From the NCBI GenBank assembly GCA_014138725.1, contig JACJID010000008.1, forward strand, positions 124,001 through 188,000: a DNA stretch of 64,000 nucleotides. Direction: 5' to 3'. Below, piece by piece: positions 42,101 through 52,249 of this stretch. Positions within the stretch are counted from its first letter, which is position 1, and every line of letters starts with the position of its first letter. The notes below the pieces were generated by a model that was not told the DNA's origin, ran no database searches, and worked only from the letters and a program-made list of their open reading frames with translations. This DNA comes from Kutzneria viridogrisea. GTDB lineage: Bacteria > Actinomycetota > Actinomycetes > Mycobacteriales > Pseudonocardiaceae. Both the position numbers and the translations under genes were made by a program.

Positions 42101-42321
42101 AACCGCCGCAGCCGCATCACGTAGGTGCGCAGGGTGTTGCGGGCGCCCGCGGGCGGGTCCTCGCCCCACAGGTGGTGCACCAGCTCGCCCGGCTCCACGA
42201 CCTGGTTGGCGTTGAGCAGCAGCACGGCGAGCAGCACGCGGTGCTTGGCAGCGGGCACCTCAACCACGCGGCCGTCGACCACCACCTCCAAGGAACCGAG
42301 CACCCCGAAGTAGGCGGTCAC
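39178..42321 (-). CDS. AfsR-like SARP-STAND regulator 2 (DBD-BTAD-NB-ARC-TPR)
   Basis: 1047 aa from GTG 42321 (AAGGAG upstream). Same architecture: FGVLGSLEVVVDGR and AKHRVLLAVLLLNANQVV in the DNA-binding domain, BTAD to ~250, Walker A TGPPGVGKTALAVH near 277, LLVVLDNAADPEQV, LVTSRDHMPEL, LPLALRIAGANVATM, and TPR-like repeats after ~640 (NLGALHWSTAHYREAVEQ, MLNLGNVHLTLAQTGPAFE). The GTG overlaps the stop of regulator 3, so the two are translated from one message. Divergence from its neighbours is strong in the C-terminal half, which suggests old duplications with separate sensing roles. Confidence 0.93.
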   Translation of the reverse strand: MTAYFGVLGSLEVVVDGRVVEVPAAKHRVLLAVLLLNANQVVEPGELVHHLWGEDPPAGARNTLRTYVMRLRRLLGPEVGVRTAPSGYAVDVPEDGLDLHRFRELVERARSAQDALAWDLLTEALALWRGPMLADVALNSPAVEAVAEEHLLAVELRAAAGLALGRHSELVDWLRELTAEHPSRERLWAHLMRALDGAGRRAEAIRAYQTVATHLADQLGIDPGVELQQLHERFTAVVVPAQLPSNVIDFVGRRELTDRIVTELGVRTVVLTGPPGVGKTALAVHAAHLARAHFPDGQLFVDLRGYSTEAAQSTEQVLSRFLRALGMPDSEVPVGLGPLTHSYTSLVADRRLLVVLDNAADPEQVARLLPTAPGCAALVTSRDHMPELAAPNGSLALEVAELAPDESRELLARMVGPVDEGEIDELASRCAHLPLALRIAGANVATMAYPDMASYLTLLRDEDSLSALAVEGDEQFAVRTAFDLSYQAQKPADQRLFRLLGLLPGADFTAAVANVLTGDTDAVGGLRRLWAGHLVAEPEPGRYQLHDLLRSYAHDRSYTDEQGAEREAALSRVHEHYRTVVAAAALVISPESTSLLPEPMDLPAPFDSRPAALDWIGAELANLVALVRHCCEHGRTRIACRIVDDLRGFFYARPLVAEWELITRTALAAAAREPDVLLRAAMRYNLGALHWSTAHYREAVEQYKSSLAVYSTRQWPDAERAALINLAIALWELGRLRECQPHFERALELARQHGSPIMRASVMLNLGNVHLTLAQTGPAFELLTEARGICAELGVYHGELACMRSLLYLAREMGEYGRAQQYIEWVVARDQEDALDDRHIWDDVAKVWFDLGRRDEAIAIARRRLAEDTGGSHAKDDVDLLVHLADMYVEVGRAAEALELHEKALAASTEHDSRDTWVSCLTGVARDHLDLGAPELALHEAQRAVVVAEEFDLGLRLGRAKLVAAQARLALGQHAAALDMATQALHWHESHSLRIWSARTLCVLAEVHRASGEQENARSCWNQALALFEELGVPQGGEVQGSLGGCR

Positions 42322-45300
42322 GTCTGCTCCTTCAACCCCATCTCCGCGAACAGTGCATCGGACTGACCGCGGTACACCGCCGCGGTCACGTGATCATCCG
42401 TTGCTTCGCGCACTTTCGCCAGCTCTCCGAGCGCCCTGGCTTCCCATAGTCTCAACCCGGTGCGCCGGAACAGGCTCAACGCGTGCTCCGCGTGCACCCC
42501 GGCGGTGACGTGTTCGGCCCGGATCAGGTGGGCCTGCGCCACCGCGAGCAGCCCGTGGCCCTCGTAGAGCAGCAGCTGGTGGCGCCGGGACACGCTGACC
42601 GCCGACCGCGCGCAGTCCAGCCCCTGTTCGGAACCGCCCAGCGCGTAACCGAGCCCGATCAGCGCCTGCACCTCGCCGACCCGGAACTCCGCCTGCCTGC
42701 TCAGCCGCAGCGCCTCGCGGTGGCTGGCCACCGCCTCACCGCTGCGACCGGCCAGCCGCTGGGCCTGCCCGAGCGTGTTCATCGCGGCGATGCGGCACTG
42801 CACCATGCCGGGACGCGATGCCAGCTCCAGCGCGGCGCCGACCAGCTCGAACGCCTCGTCCAGCCGTCCGAAGTCCAGGTGCACCTGGGCCATCGCCTCC
42901 AGCAGGCCGGACTCGGCGTCGGGCATGCCCAGCCTGCGGCTGAGCGCCACGCCGTCGGAGAAGTACTGCTCCATCGGCTCGAAGCAGCCCAGGTCGCGCG
43001 AGTACTGCATCAGGTTGGACAGGCAGGCCAGCTCGCCGTGCTCGATGCCGAACTGGGCGCAGATCGCGCGCGCCCTGGCCAGGTAGGCCAGGCCGTCCTC
43101 GGTCTGGCCCAGCGTCATGCGCACCAGCCCGAGGTTGAGCAGGACCGGGGCCTGCCTGGCCGGTTCGGCGTGCTCCTGGGCGATGTCCAGCGCCTCGGCG
43201 AACCTGGTCGCGGCCCCGGCGAGGTCACCGGTCTCCAGCAGGGCGATGGCCAGGTTGGTCAGCGCCGAGTACTGGCCGTCGGTGCGGCCGTGCCTGCGGA
43301 AGATCTCCAGCGCGCGGGTGGAGCGCTGCGCCGCCTCGCCCGCGCGCCCCATGCTCCAGTCCAGCGCGCCGATGCTGTGGTGCATGGCGGCCTCGGCGAC
43401 CTCGTCCCCCGCCCGCACCGCCGCGTCCAGCGCGACCACGGCGACGGTGTGCCACACGGAGGTCAGCCGCTGCACGTAGAAGAAGACCCGCAACGCGTCG
43501 ACCAGCTGCCAGGCCACCCGCTTCGGCTCGTTCGCGGCGGCGTGCTGCACGAGGGCGACCAGGTTGGACAGCTCGCTGCTGACCCACTCCAGTGCCTGCT
43601 CGCGACTGCCGAACCGGGGCGCCGACGTGGGTTCGGGCTGGTCGACCAGCCGGGGGATCTCGGGGCCGAGCAGCCGGGCGGCCTCGTTGGCCAGCAAGAG
43701 GTTGTGGGCGAGCAGCCGGTGCACGGCCGCCTGCCTGGCCGACGGCTCGTCCTCGGCGGCCGACCGTTCGTGCGCGTAGGCGCGCAGCAGGTCGTGCAGC
43801 TGGTAGCGGCCCGGTGTCGGCGCCTGCACGAGGTTCGCCGACAGCAGGCGGTCGAGCAGCCTGCGGGCCTGGTCGTGCTGCACCTCCAGCAGTGCGGCCA
43901 GCGCGTCGGGGGTGCAGTCGGCGCACGGGATGAGCCCGAGCAAGCGGAAAACCTGTTGTGCCTGCACGGTCAGCGCCTCGTAGGACAGGTCGAACGCGGC
44001 CCGCACCGTGACGGTCTCGTCGCCCTCGGCGGACAGCTCGGCGAGCCGGTTGCCCTCGCGCAGTTGCGCGACCTGGTCGGCCAACTGGGGTTCGCCGCCG
44101 CCGAGCAGGTTGGCCGCGGCGATGCGCAGCGCCAGCGGCAGGTGCGTGCACAGCTCGGCCAGCTCGCTCGCGGCCTCGGGCTCGGCGAGCACCGCCTGCC
44201 TGCCGACCATGCGCTCCAGCAGTGCGCTGGACTCCTCCGGGGCGAGCGCGCCGACCTGGAGTTGGCGCGCGCCCTGCGCCGCGACCAGTCCGCGCATCGC
44301 GTCGCGGCTGGTCACCAGCACGGCGCAGCCGGGGTCGCCCGGCAGCAGTTGCCGCACCAGCGGGGCGTGCGCCGCGTTGTCCAGCACGATCAGCATGCGC
44401 CGCCCGGTGAGCAGCGAGCGGTAGGTGGCCGACTGCTCGTCCTCGTCGGCGGGCACGGCCTCCGGGGCGACCCCCAGCGCGCGCAGGAACCGGGCCAGCA
44501 CCTGCCCCGCGCTCAGCGCGGGCCCGCGCGCGTAGCCGCGCAGGTCGACGAACAGCTGGCCGTCCGGGAACAGCGCCTTCACCTGGTGCGCCAGGTGTAC
44601 GGCCAGCGCGGTCTTGCCGATACCCGGCGGACCGGTCAGCAGCACGACCGGGGTGGCCTGCGGGGGCGGGTCGGTGGCCAGCTGTTCGCGGATCCGCCGC
44701 AGCAGTTCGGCGCGACCCACGAAGTTGATCACATCGGGGGGCAGCTGCGCGGGCACCGAGGCCGTGGACTGCTTGGCGGGCAAGGGAGTGAGCAGAGCCG
44801 GGTCGTCGGACAGCACGGCCTGGTGGGCGGCGGTCAGCTCGGCGCCGGGGTCGACCCCCAGCTCCTCGGCGAGGTAGTCGTACACCTCTCTATATGTGTG
44901 CAGCGCGTCCGCGCGCCTGCTGCTGCGGTACAGGGCGATCATCAGGTGCGCGGCGAGCTGCTCGCGGGCCGGGTTCTCGGCGACCAGCTCGCGCAGTTCC
45001 GGCACGAGCTCGGCGTGCCGCCCGAGCCGGAGCCCGACCTCGGCGCGCCGTTCCCGCGCGTGCAGCAGCTCCTCGTCCAGCCGGATGATCTCGTTGTGCC
45101 GCAAGGAATCCATCGGGGTGTCGGCCAGTACGGGCCCGCGCCACAGTGCGAGCGCCCCGGTGAGCAGGGACCAGGCGGACTCGTCCTCGGCCGAGCGCGC
45201 CCGGCCGACCAGTTCCCGGAACCGGTCCGCGTCCAGCGCGCCCGGCGGCACGTCGATCGCGTAGCCGTCCGGGGCGGTGCGCAGCACGGCGGCCTCGCCC

Positions 45301-45530
45301 AGGGACTGCCGCAGCCGCATCACATAGGTCCGCAGCGTGTTGCGCGCCCCGGCGGGCGGGCGCTCACCCCAGAGGCAGCCGATCAGCTCACCGGCGGGCA
45401 CCACCTGGTTCGCCCTCAGCAGAAGGGCAGCCAGCAGGGCGCGCTGCTTCGCGGCGGCCACGACGACCGGTCTACCGCCCACTCGGACTTCCAGTGGGCC
45501 GAGTACGCGGAACTCGATCTCGGTGCTCAT
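42318..45530 (-). CDS. AfsR-like SARP-STAND regulator 3 (DBD-BTAD-NB-ARC-TPR)
   Basis: 1070 aa from ATG 45530 with GAGAGGAA upstream. DNA-binding domain IEFRVLGPLEVRVGGRPV and AKQRALLAALLLRANQVVPAG, BTAD to ~250, Walker A LTGPPGIGKTALAVH near 305, MLIVLDNAAHAPLV, LVTSRDAMRGL, LPLALRIAAANLLGGG, then TPR region from ~670 (IGALDWSMGRAGEAAQRS, LLNLGLVRMTLGQTEDG). It is the first gene of the three-gene run and has its own 5' region shared with the divergent rpf gene. Targets unknown. Confidence 0.93.
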   Translation of the reverse strand: MSTEIEFRVLGPLEVRVGGRPVVVAAAKQRALLAALLLRANQVVPAGELIGCLWGERPPAGARNTLRTYVMRLRQSLGEAAVLRTAPDGYAIDVPPGALDADRFRELVGRARSAEDESAWSLLTGALALWRGPVLADTPMDSLRHNEIIRLDEELLHARERRAEVGLRLGRHAELVPELRELVAENPAREQLAAHLMIALYRSSRRADALHTYREVYDYLAEELGVDPGAELTAAHQAVLSDDPALLTPLPAKQSTASVPAQLPPDVINFVGRAELLRRIREQLATDPPPQATPVVLLTGPPGIGKTALAVHLAHQVKALFPDGQLFVDLRGYARGPALSAGQVLARFLRALGVAPEAVPADEDEQSATYRSLLTGRRMLIVLDNAAHAPLVRQLLPGDPGCAVLVTSRDAMRGLVAAQGARQLQVGALAPEESSALLERMVGRQAVLAEPEAASELAELCTHLPLALRIAAANLLGGGEPQLADQVAQLREGNRLAELSAEGDETVTVRAAFDLSYEALTVQAQQVFRLLGLIPCADCTPDALAALLEVQHDQARRLLDRLLSANLVQAPTPGRYQLHDLLRAYAHERSAAEDEPSARQAAVHRLLAHNLLLANEAARLLGPEIPRLVDQPEPTSAPRFGSREQALEWVSSELSNLVALVQHAAANEPKRVAWQLVDALRVFFYVQRLTSVWHTVAVVALDAAVRAGDEVAEAAMHHSIGALDWSMGRAGEAAQRSTRALEIFRRHGRTDGQYSALTNLAIALLETGDLAGAATRFAEALDIAQEHAEPARQAPVLLNLGLVRMTLGQTEDGLAYLARARAICAQFGIEHGELACLSNLMQYSRDLGCFEPMEQYFSDGVALSRRLGMPDAESGLLEAMAQVHLDFGRLDEAFELVGAALELASRPGMVQCRIAAMNTLGQAQRLAGRSGEAVASHREALRLSRQAEFRVGEVQALIGLGYALGGSEQGLDCARSAVSVSRRHQLLLYEGHGLLAVAQAHLIRAEHVTAGVHAEHALSLFRRTGLRLWEARALGELAKVREATDDHVTAAVYRGQSDALFAEMGLKEQT

Positions 45531-45781
45531 CGAGTTCCTCTCACGCGGGGCCGCCGAGGTCAGACTAACGCCCTTCGGGAGCACACTTGCTGAATCGATT
45601 CATGACCCCTTCGAGCGGTCCGCGTACGCGCCGACACCTTTGCGCAAACCGGTGTTCATTCGGGCTAAACCACGTGACCCAGGACTCACGTTGGGTGATC
45701 GATCTCGACTTGGAAACGGCCAGATAACGACGATCTGACCAGCGGAAATACCCAAGATCGAGCCAGGTTGCGCCGCGTTAC

Positions 45782-45797
45782 TATGACGACGGTCACA
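45782..45797 (+). promoter_or_regulatory. CRP-like site in the SARP3/rpf divergent gap
   Basis: TATGA-cgacgg-TCACA matches the TGTGA-N6-TCACA consensus except one base. It overlaps a TTACTAT that could be a -10 box. M. tuberculosis rpfA is a known CRP target. It lies about 110 bases before the riboswitch-like leader; the rest of 45531-45780 shows nothing I recognise. Confidence 0.5.
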
Positions 45798-45893
45798 ACG
45801 CGGAAGGTTTGGGATTCCCGCTGCGGTTACGTACGGTCGCTTCTCGGTTGGACCCGACCAACCACGCACCACCCGCAGAGCCGAAGCGCCAAA

Positions 45894-46734
<841 letters not shown>

Positions 46735-46741
46735 CGCCGCG

Positions 46742-46779
46742 ATCGGCCGGGACACGCCTTCGGGCGGGTTCCGGCCGAT
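46742..46779. terminator. Hairpin between rpf and mog-moaE
   Basis: ATCGGCCGG (46742-46750) and CCGGCCGAT (46771-46779), perfect 9-base stem in the gap between convergent stops. Confidence 0.65.
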
Positions 46780-46797
46780 TGGCGTCCCCGCGGGCGT

Positions 46798-47721
46798 TCA
46801 GGGCAGGTTGACCCATTCCTCGCTGCCATCGCTGAACTGCTGGCGCTTCCACACCGGCAGCCGCAGCTTGACCTCGTCCACCAGGTCGGCGCAGGCCAGG
46901 AACGCCTCCTTGCGGTGGGCCGCCGACACGGCGCAGGCCAGCGCGGCGTCCCCGATCGCCAACTGGCCGATCCGATGGCTGACCGCCACCGCGCGCACCC
47001 CGGGGTGACGGGCCGCCACCGAGGCCGCGACCTCGGCGATGATCGATCCGGCAGTAGGGTGCCCGCTGTACTCCAGTTCATCCACGGATCGACCGTGATC
47101 GTGGTCACGCACGACACCGGCGAAGGACACGACGGCCCCGGCCGCCCGGTGGGAGACCAACTCGGCGTGCTCGTCGACCGAGATCGGCGACTCGGTGACC
47201 TCCGCCCGCACCACGACCGCGGGCTCACCGGCCGCCTGGGGCGCCGGCACGTGGTCCCCGCCGTGCAGCTGCTGCACCGCGTGGTCGAGCACCCCGTCGA
47301 GCACCGCGAGCCCGTCCTTCACGCCACCGGTCGATCCGGGCAGGTTGACCACCAGCGTGCGCCCCGCCACACCCGCCAGCCCGCGTGACAGCACCGCGGT
47401 CGGCACCTGGGGCAGGCCAGCGGCCCGGATCGCGTCGGCCAGGCCGGGCACCTCGTAGTCCAGCAGCGGGCGGGTGACCTCCGGCGTGTGGTCGGTGGGC
47501 GTGAGCCCGGTACCGCCCGTGGTGATCACCACAGCGACCTGCTCGCCCAGGGCGGTACGCAGCGCCTGGGCCACCGGCTCCCCGTCGGCCACCACCACCG
47601 GCTCACCCGGCTCGTAGCCGCGTTCGGCCAGCCAGGTCGTGATCAGCGGCCCGGTGCGGTCCGGGTACACCCCGGTGGCCGCCCGGGTCGAGGCCACCAC
47701 AACACGTGCCTGCTTGCTCAT
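46798..47721 (-). CDS. Fused Mog/MoaB-MoaE molybdenum cofactor protein
   Basis: 307 aa from ATG 47721, GGAGG upstream. Residues ~1-150 are a MogA/MoaB domain (VVVASTRAATGVYPDRTGP, VVITTGGTGLTPTDHTPE, LVVNLPGSTGGVKDGL) that adenylates molybdopterin for metal insertion. Residues ~165-307 are MoaE (GAVVSFAGVVRDHDHGRSVDELEY, HRIGQLAIGDAALACAVSAAHR, and DLVDEVKLRLPVWKRQQFSDG with the catalytic Lys residues), the large subunit of molybdopterin synthase. In M. tuberculosis mog and moaE2 are adjacent separate genes, so this looks like a fusion of neighbours. MoaD at 35.5 kb would be the partner. Its ATG overlaps the moaC stop. Confidence 0.93.
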   Translation of the reverse strand: MSKQARVVVASTRAATGVYPDRTGPLITTWLAERGYEPGEPVVVADGEPVAQALRTALGEQVAVVITTGGTGLTPTDHTPEVTRPLLDYEVPGLADAIRAAGLPQVPTAVLSRGLAGVAGRTLVVNLPGSTGGVKDGLAVLDGVLDHAVQQLHGGDHVPAPQAAGEPAVVVRAEVTESPISVDEHAELVSHRAAGAVVSFAGVVRDHDHGRSVDELEYSGHPTAGSIIAEVAASVAARHPGVRAVAVSHRIGQLAIGDAALACAVSAAHRKEAFLACADLVDEVKLRLPVWKRQQFSDGSEEWVNLP

Positions 47722-48197
47722 CGGTCCTCCGGACGGGTCCAGGTGCCGGTCTTGCCACCCTCCTTGCGCTCGACCCGCACCGCATCCAGCACTGCGGCCG
47801 GGTCCACCGCCTTGACCATGTCGTGCAGGGTGAGCCCGGCCACGGTCACGGCGGTCAGCGCCTCCATCTCGACCCCGGTGCGGTCGGTGGTCTTCACCGT
47901 GGCGGTGATGCGCACCTCGTCCACACCGGGGTCCAGCTCCACCTTGACCCCGGTCAGCGCGATCGGGTGGCACAGCGGCACCAGGTCGGGCGTTCGCTTG
48001 GCGCCCATGATGCCCGCGATCCTGGCCGTGGCCAGGGCGTCCCCCTTGGGCAGGCCGTCCGAACGCAGGAGGTCGAGCACCTCGGCGGTGGTGCGCAGCA
48101 CACCGGTGGCCACCGCGACCCGTGCGCCCGGCTGCTTGCCGGAGACGTCGACCATGCGCGCCGCGCCACTGGCGTCGACGTGGCTGAGCTCACTCAC
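47718..48197 (-). CDS. moaC: Cyclic pyranopterin monophosphate synthase
   Basis: 159 aa from GTG 48197. Conserved MoaC blocks: GAARMVDVSGKQP near residue 11, KGDALATARIAGIMGAKRTPDLVPLCHPI near 50, GVEMEALTAVTVAGLTLHDMVKAVD near 107, and the active-site Lys region RKEGGKTGTW. It converts the MoaA product to cyclic pyranopterin monophosphate. It is first in a two-gene operon with the Mog-MoaE fusion. Confidence 0.96.
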   Translation of the reverse strand: MSELSHVDASGAARMVDVSGKQPGARVAVATGVLRTTAEVLDLLRSDGLPKGDALATARIAGIMGAKRTPDLVPLCHPIALTGVKVELDPGVDEVRITATVKTTDRTGVEMEALTAVTVAGLTLHDMVKAVDPAAVLDAVRVERKEGGKTGTWTRPEDR

Positions 48198-48249
48198 GCG
48201 GCGATGCTAGTACGGAGTCCCGCGCCCGACGACGGACTTGGACACCGCA

Positions 48250-49638
48250 CTAGTTCTCCCCGATGGCGGCCTTGCGCACGGCATCGGCCACCGCGGGCGC
48301 CACCGCCGAGTCGAACACGCTGGGCACGATGAACGAGGCGTTGAGCCGCTCGGGCTCCACCACGTCGGCGATCGCGTTCGCGGCGGCCACCAGCATCGTG
48401 TCGGTGATCGTGTTGGCGTGCGCGTCGAGCAGACCGCGGAACACCCCGGGGAAGGCCAGCACGTTGTTGATCTGGTTCGGGTAGTCGCTGCGGCCGGTGG
48501 CCACGATCGCGGCGTGCTGCTGGGCCTCCACCGGGTCGATCTCCGGGTCCGGGTTGGCCAGTGCGAACACCACGGCGTCGGAGTTCATGGTGGCCACCTG
48601 CTCGGCGCCGAACAGGTTGGGGGCCGAGACGCCGATGAACACGTCCGCGCCGACCAGTGCCTCGTGCAGGCTGCCGGAGCGGCCCTCGACATTGGTGCAG
48701 GAGGCGATCTGCTCCAGGTTGGAGTCCAGGTTGTCCCGGCCGGAGTGCACGATGCCGTGGATGTCCACGGCCAGCACGTCCGCGGGCTTCTGGTGCAGCA
48801 GCAGGCGGATGATCGCCGAACCCGCGGCGCCGACCCCGCAGACCACGATCTTGCACTTGCCGATGTCCTTGCCCACCACGCGAAGCGCGTTGCGCAGCGC
48901 GCCGACCACCACGATGGCGGTGCCGTGCTGGTCGTCGTGGAAGACCGGGATGTCCAGCTTCTCGCGCAGGCGCGCCTCGATCTCGAAGCAGCGCGGGGCG
49001 GCGATGTCCTCCAGGTTGATGCCGCCGTACACCGGGGCGATCAGCTCCACCGCGCGGATGATCTCCTCGGTGTCCTGGGTGTCCAGGCACACCGGCCAGG
49101 CGTCCACCCCGGCGAACTTCTTGAACAGGGCGGCCTTGCCCTCCATCACCGGCAGCGCGGCGGCGGGGCCGATGTTGCCCAGGCCCAGCACGGCCGAGCC
49201 GTCGGTGACCACGGCCACGGTGTTGCGCTTGATGGTCAGGCGGCGGGCGTCCTCGGGGTTGGCCGCGATCGCCTGGCAGACCCGGGCCACGCCGGGGGTG
49301 TAGGCACGGGAGAGGTCGTCGCGGTTGCGCAGGGCGACCTTGGAGCTGACCTCGATCTTGCCGCCGAGGTGCACCAGGAAGGTCCGGTCGGAGACCTTGC
49401 GCACCACCACGTCCGGCAGCACGCTCAGCGCCGCGGTGATGTCCTTGGCGTGGTTCTCCGACATCGCGTTGCAGGTGATGTCGAACACCACACCGTCCGG
49501 GTGGGACTCGACGACGTCGAAGGCGGTGATCACGCCGCCGACCCTGCCGACCGCACTGGTCAGGTCGCCGGCCGCGCTCGCGGAGGGCGGTGCCTCGACT
49601 CGGATCGTGATCGAGTACCCGGGGCCGGGGACCGGCAT
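48250..49638 (-). CDS. NAD(P)-dependent malic enzyme with N-terminal ACT domain
   Basis: 462 aa from ATG 49638, AGGAGG upstream. Residues ~1-80 are an ACT-like regulatory domain ([10 protein letters not shown], then [23 protein letters not shown]). The malic domain has [13 protein letters not shown] near 115, [30 protein letters not shown] near 145 and [17 protein letters not shown] near 220; the NAD-binding domain has [16 protein letters not shown] near 255. It oxidatively decarboxylates malate to pyruvate. The ACT domain suggests allosteric control. It stands alone, followed by moaC in the same direction. Confidence 0.93.
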   Translation of the reverse strand: MPVPGPGYSITIRVEAPPSASAAGDLTSAVGRVGGVITAFDVVESHPDGVVFDITCNAMSENHAKDITAALSVLPDVVVRKVSDRTFLVHLGGKIEVSSKVALRNRDDLSRAYTPGVARVCQAIAANPEDARRLTIKRNTVAVVTDGSAVLGLGNIGPAAALPVMEGKAALFKKFAGVDAWPVCLDTQDTEEIIRAVELIAPVYGGINLEDIAAPRCFEIEARLREKLDIPVFHDDQHGTAIVVVGALRNALRVVGKDIGKCKIVVCGVGAAGSAIIRLLLHQKPADVLAVDIHGIVHSGRDNLDSNLEQIASCTNVEGRSGSLHEALVGADVFIGVSAPNLFGAEQVATMNSDAVVFALANPDPEIDPVEAQQHAAIVATGRSDYPNQINNVLAFPGVFRGLLDAHANTITDTMLVAAANAIADVVEPERLNASFIVPSVFDSAVAPAVADAVRKAAIGEN

Positions 49639-49743
49639 CGCTTCCTCCTGCTTGCAGTACCGCTGAAGAGGCAACGAGCCTAGTCCGGGGCTATTTGCGG
49701 AACGCGGGCGGCTCGGAAGCGGTGCGGGCCGCCCGCCCGCCAC

Positions 49744-49926
49744 TCACCTGTTGATCTCGGTGACCGGGTGCTCGTAGGGCAGCGCGTCCACCTCGACCGG
49801 GAAGGTCAGCTCACCGAAGGGCGAGAGCGCGCCCTGGCGGTCGGAGGCGAGCTCACTGACCGGGTGCTCGCCCTCGGGGACGGGCGGCCAGGTGGGGTCG
49901 ATGCGCTCGGGGCGGGCCTTCGCCAC
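49744..49926 (-). CDS. Small conserved protein (Rv0863-like position)
   Basis: 60 aa from GTG 49926 with a strong GAGGAGG ribosome site eight bases upstream. The sequence is proline-rich and acidic: IDPTWPPVPEGEHPVSELASD and FGELTFPVEVDALPYEHPVTEI. There is no membrane segment or metal motif. M. tuberculosis has a small unknown gene, Rv0863, between Rv0862c and moaC2, and this is the positional match. Function unknown. Confidence 0.7.
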   Translation of the reverse strand: MAKARPERIDPTWPPVPEGEHPVSELASDRQGALSPFGELTFPVEVDALPYEHPVTEINR

Positions 49927-50005
49927 TGTTCCTCCTCGATAGCGGGTTCGGGATAAACCTAGTGTGCCCGACGCTACTGGCAGCTCACAGCTACCGTGGT
50001 GCACG

Positions 50006-52246
50006 ATGGCCGGCCTCTCACTCGCGGACTGGTTGCGCGCACAGGACGACGACACGCTCGTCGCGCTGCTGCGCGCCCGCCCCGACCTCGCGACCCCCGC
50101 CCCCGCCGACACCGCCGTGTTGGCCACCAGGGCGGGCATCAGGGCGTCAGTGGCCAGGGCCTGCGAGGACCTGGACACCTTCACGCTCACCGTGCTGGAG
50201 GCGCTGCTGGTGCTGGACGCGGACACGGCGCCGACAACCGCACGAACGGTCGTGCAGTTGTTCTCCGGCGAGGCCCCCGCGACCAGGGTGAACGCGGCGA
50301 TCAAGGCGCTGCGCACCCGCGCGCTGGCCTGGGGCGGCGACGGGGAGCTGTCGGTGCTGCCCGCGGCCAGGGAGGTGGCCCCGCAGTTCCCCGGCGGCCT
50401 GGGCCGCTCGGTGCCCGCACTGGCCGACACCGACCTGGACGCGGTGCTGGCCGGGCTGGCCGAGCCCGACCGCAGGCTGCTCGCCACGCTGGCGGCGGGA
50501 CCGCCGATCGGCAAGACCAGGGACGCGGGCCAGGTGGTGCCGCTGGAGCGGGCGAGCAACCCGGTGCAGCGCATGCTGGCGATGGGCCTGCTGCTGCGCA
50601 GGGACGACGAGACCGTGGAGCTGCCGCGCGAGGTGGGGCTGGCCGTCCGGGGCAAGCGTCCACTGGGGACCGTCCAGGTCAAGGAACCGGCGCTGACAAC
50701 GACTTCGCGCGGCCAGTCCACTGCGGACTCGATCGGCGCTGGTGAGGCGCTGGAGGTGGTGCGGCACTGCGAGGCGCTGCTGCGGCTGTGGTCGGAGGAG
50801 CCCGCCCCGGTGCTACGGGCGGGCGGCATCGGCGTGCGGGAGCTGCGCAGGCTGGCCAAGGCGCTGGACGTGGACGAGGCGCGGGCCGCCCTGCTGGCCG
50901 AGCTGGTGGTCGGCGCCGGGCTGGCCGCCGACAGCGAGGGCAGCGAGCCGGAGTGGGTGCCGACCACGCTCACCGACAACTGGCTCGTCGCCGCGCCCGA
51001 GCAGCGCTGGGCCACGCTGGCGGCGGCCTGGCTGGACCTGCCCCGGCTGCCGGGACTGGTCGGCACGCGTGACGAACGCGACAAGCCGATCGGGCCGCTG
51101 ACCGACGAGCTGCGCAGGCCGCTGGCGCCCCGTGAGCGCCGCCGGGTGCTGGAGGCGCTGGCCGAGCTGCCGGGTGGCACGAGCGTGGCCGACCCGGACC
51201 AGGTGGCCGCCGTGCTCGCCTGGCGGGCGCCCCGGCGCGGCGGCAGGCTGCGCGACGAGCTGGTGCGCTGGACCTACGCCGAGGCAACCGTGCTCGGGCT
51301 GATGGCGGTCGGGGCCGTGACCACGGCGGCGCGGACCCTGCTGGCCGAGGGCCCGGCGATGGCCGCCAAGCGGATGGCCGAGGCCATGCCCGAGCCGCTG
51401 GACCACGTGCTGGTGCAGGCCGATCTGACCGTGGTGGCGCCCGGCCCGTTGGAGGCGGGGCTGGCCGCGGACATGGCGTTGGTGGCCGACGTGGAGTCCG
51501 CGGGCGGTGCGACGGTGTACCGGGTGGGCGAGGCCAGCGTGCGGCGGGCACTGGACGCCGGGCGCACCGCCACCGAACTGCACGAGCTGTTCACCACCCG
51601 GTCCAGGACGCCGGTGCCGCAGTCGCTGAGCTACCTGATCGACGACGTGGCCCGCAGGCACGGCAGGCTGCGCGGCGGGGCCGCGGGCTCGTTCCTGCGC
51701 TGCGACGATCCGGTGCTGATCAGCGAGGTGCTGGCCAGCGCGGCGGCGGTCCAGCTGGAGCTGCGCAGGATCGCGCCGACCGTCCTGGTCAGCCCGCTGG
51801 CGCTGGTCGAGGTGCTGGACGGCCTGCGGGTCGCGGGCTTCTCACCGGCCGCGGAGAGCGCCGACGGCACGGTGCTGGACCTGCGCCCGCCGGGCCGGCG
51901 GGTCCCGGCCAAGGCCAAGCCGCGCAGGCAGGCCCCTGCGGGCGCGATCGGTGAGGACCAGCTCGCCGGGTTGCTGGAGCAGCTGCGGGCCGGTGACCGG
52001 GCGGCTGCCACGCCGAGGGGCACCGCCGTGCCCGCCACGCTGGAGCTGCTGCGGGCCGCGGCCGAACAGGGCCGCAGCGTGTGGCTGGGCTTCGTGGACT
52101 CACGCGGGGTGGCCAGCCAGCGCGTGGTGCAGCCGGTGTCGGTGGCCGGTGGCGTGCTGGAGGGCGTGGACCGCTCGGCGGGCCAGGTGCGGCGCTACCC
52201 GGTGCACCTGATCACCTCGGCCGCCCTGGTCGACGAGGACCGCTGA
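50006..52246 (+). CDS. Helicase-associated (XPB/Ssl2-like) domain protein
   Basis: 746 aa from ATG 50006 (no strong ribosome site; an in-frame ATG at 49964 is weaker). The N terminus, [28 protein letters not shown], is typical of Rv0862c homologues. It has a central winged-helix-rich region and, from about residue 500, a domain resembling the N-terminal region of XPB/Ssl2 helicases ([25 protein letters not shown], then [17 protein letters not shown]-like text). There are no Walker motifs, so it is not a helicase itself. The C terminus ([23 protein letters not shown]) resembles a WYL-like fold. Its partner in M. tuberculosis is the adjacent XPB (Rv0861c); here XPB is 9 kb away, behind the conservon. 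A phased array starts 4 bases after its stop. Confidence 0.85.
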   Translation: MAGLSLADWLRAQDDDTLVALLRARPDLATPAPADTAVLATRAGIRASVARACEDLDTFTLTVLEALLVLDADTAPTTARTVVQLFSGEAPATRVNAAIKALRTRALAWGGDGELSVLPAAREVAPQFPGGLGRSVPALADTDLDAVLAGLAEPDRRLLATLAAGPPIGKTRDAGQVVPLERASNPVQRMLAMGLLLRRDDETVELPREVGLAVRGKRPLGTVQVKEPALTTTSRGQSTADSIGAGEALEVVRHCEALLRLWSEEPAPVLRAGGIGVRELRRLAKALDVDEARAALLAELVVGAGLAADSEGSEPEWVPTTLTDNWLVAAPEQRWATLAAAWLDLPRLPGLVGTRDERDKPIGPLTDELRRPLAPRERRRVLEALAELPGGTSVADPDQVAAVLAWRAPRRGGRLRDELVRWTYAEATVLGLMAVGAVTTAARTLLAEGPAMAAKRMAEAMPEPLDHVLVQADLTVVAPGPLEAGLAADMALVADVESAGGATVYRVGEASVRRALDAGRTATELHELFTTRSRTPVPQSLSYLIDDVARRHGRLRGGAAGSFLRCDDPVLISEVLASAAAVQLELRRIAPTVLVSPLALVEVLDGLRVAGFSPAAESADGTVLDLRPPGRRVPAKAKPRRQAPAGAIGEDQLAGLLEQLRAGDRAAATPRGTAVPATLELLRAAAEQGRSVWLGFVDSRGVASQRVVQPVSVAGGVLEGVDRSAGQVRRYPVHLITSAALVDEDR

Positions 52247-52249
52247 GGC

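Noticed and set aside
35799-45530. A secondary-metabolite gene cluster around the SARP genes
   Set aside because: No PKS, NRPS, terpene or tailoring genes are present on either side; neighbours are moa, rpf and housekeeping genes.
42483-45593. 1036-residue plus-strand frame opposite SARP regulator 3
   Set aside because: Long antisense frames are expected at this GC content; composition is not protein-like, and the minus-strand frame has clear domains.
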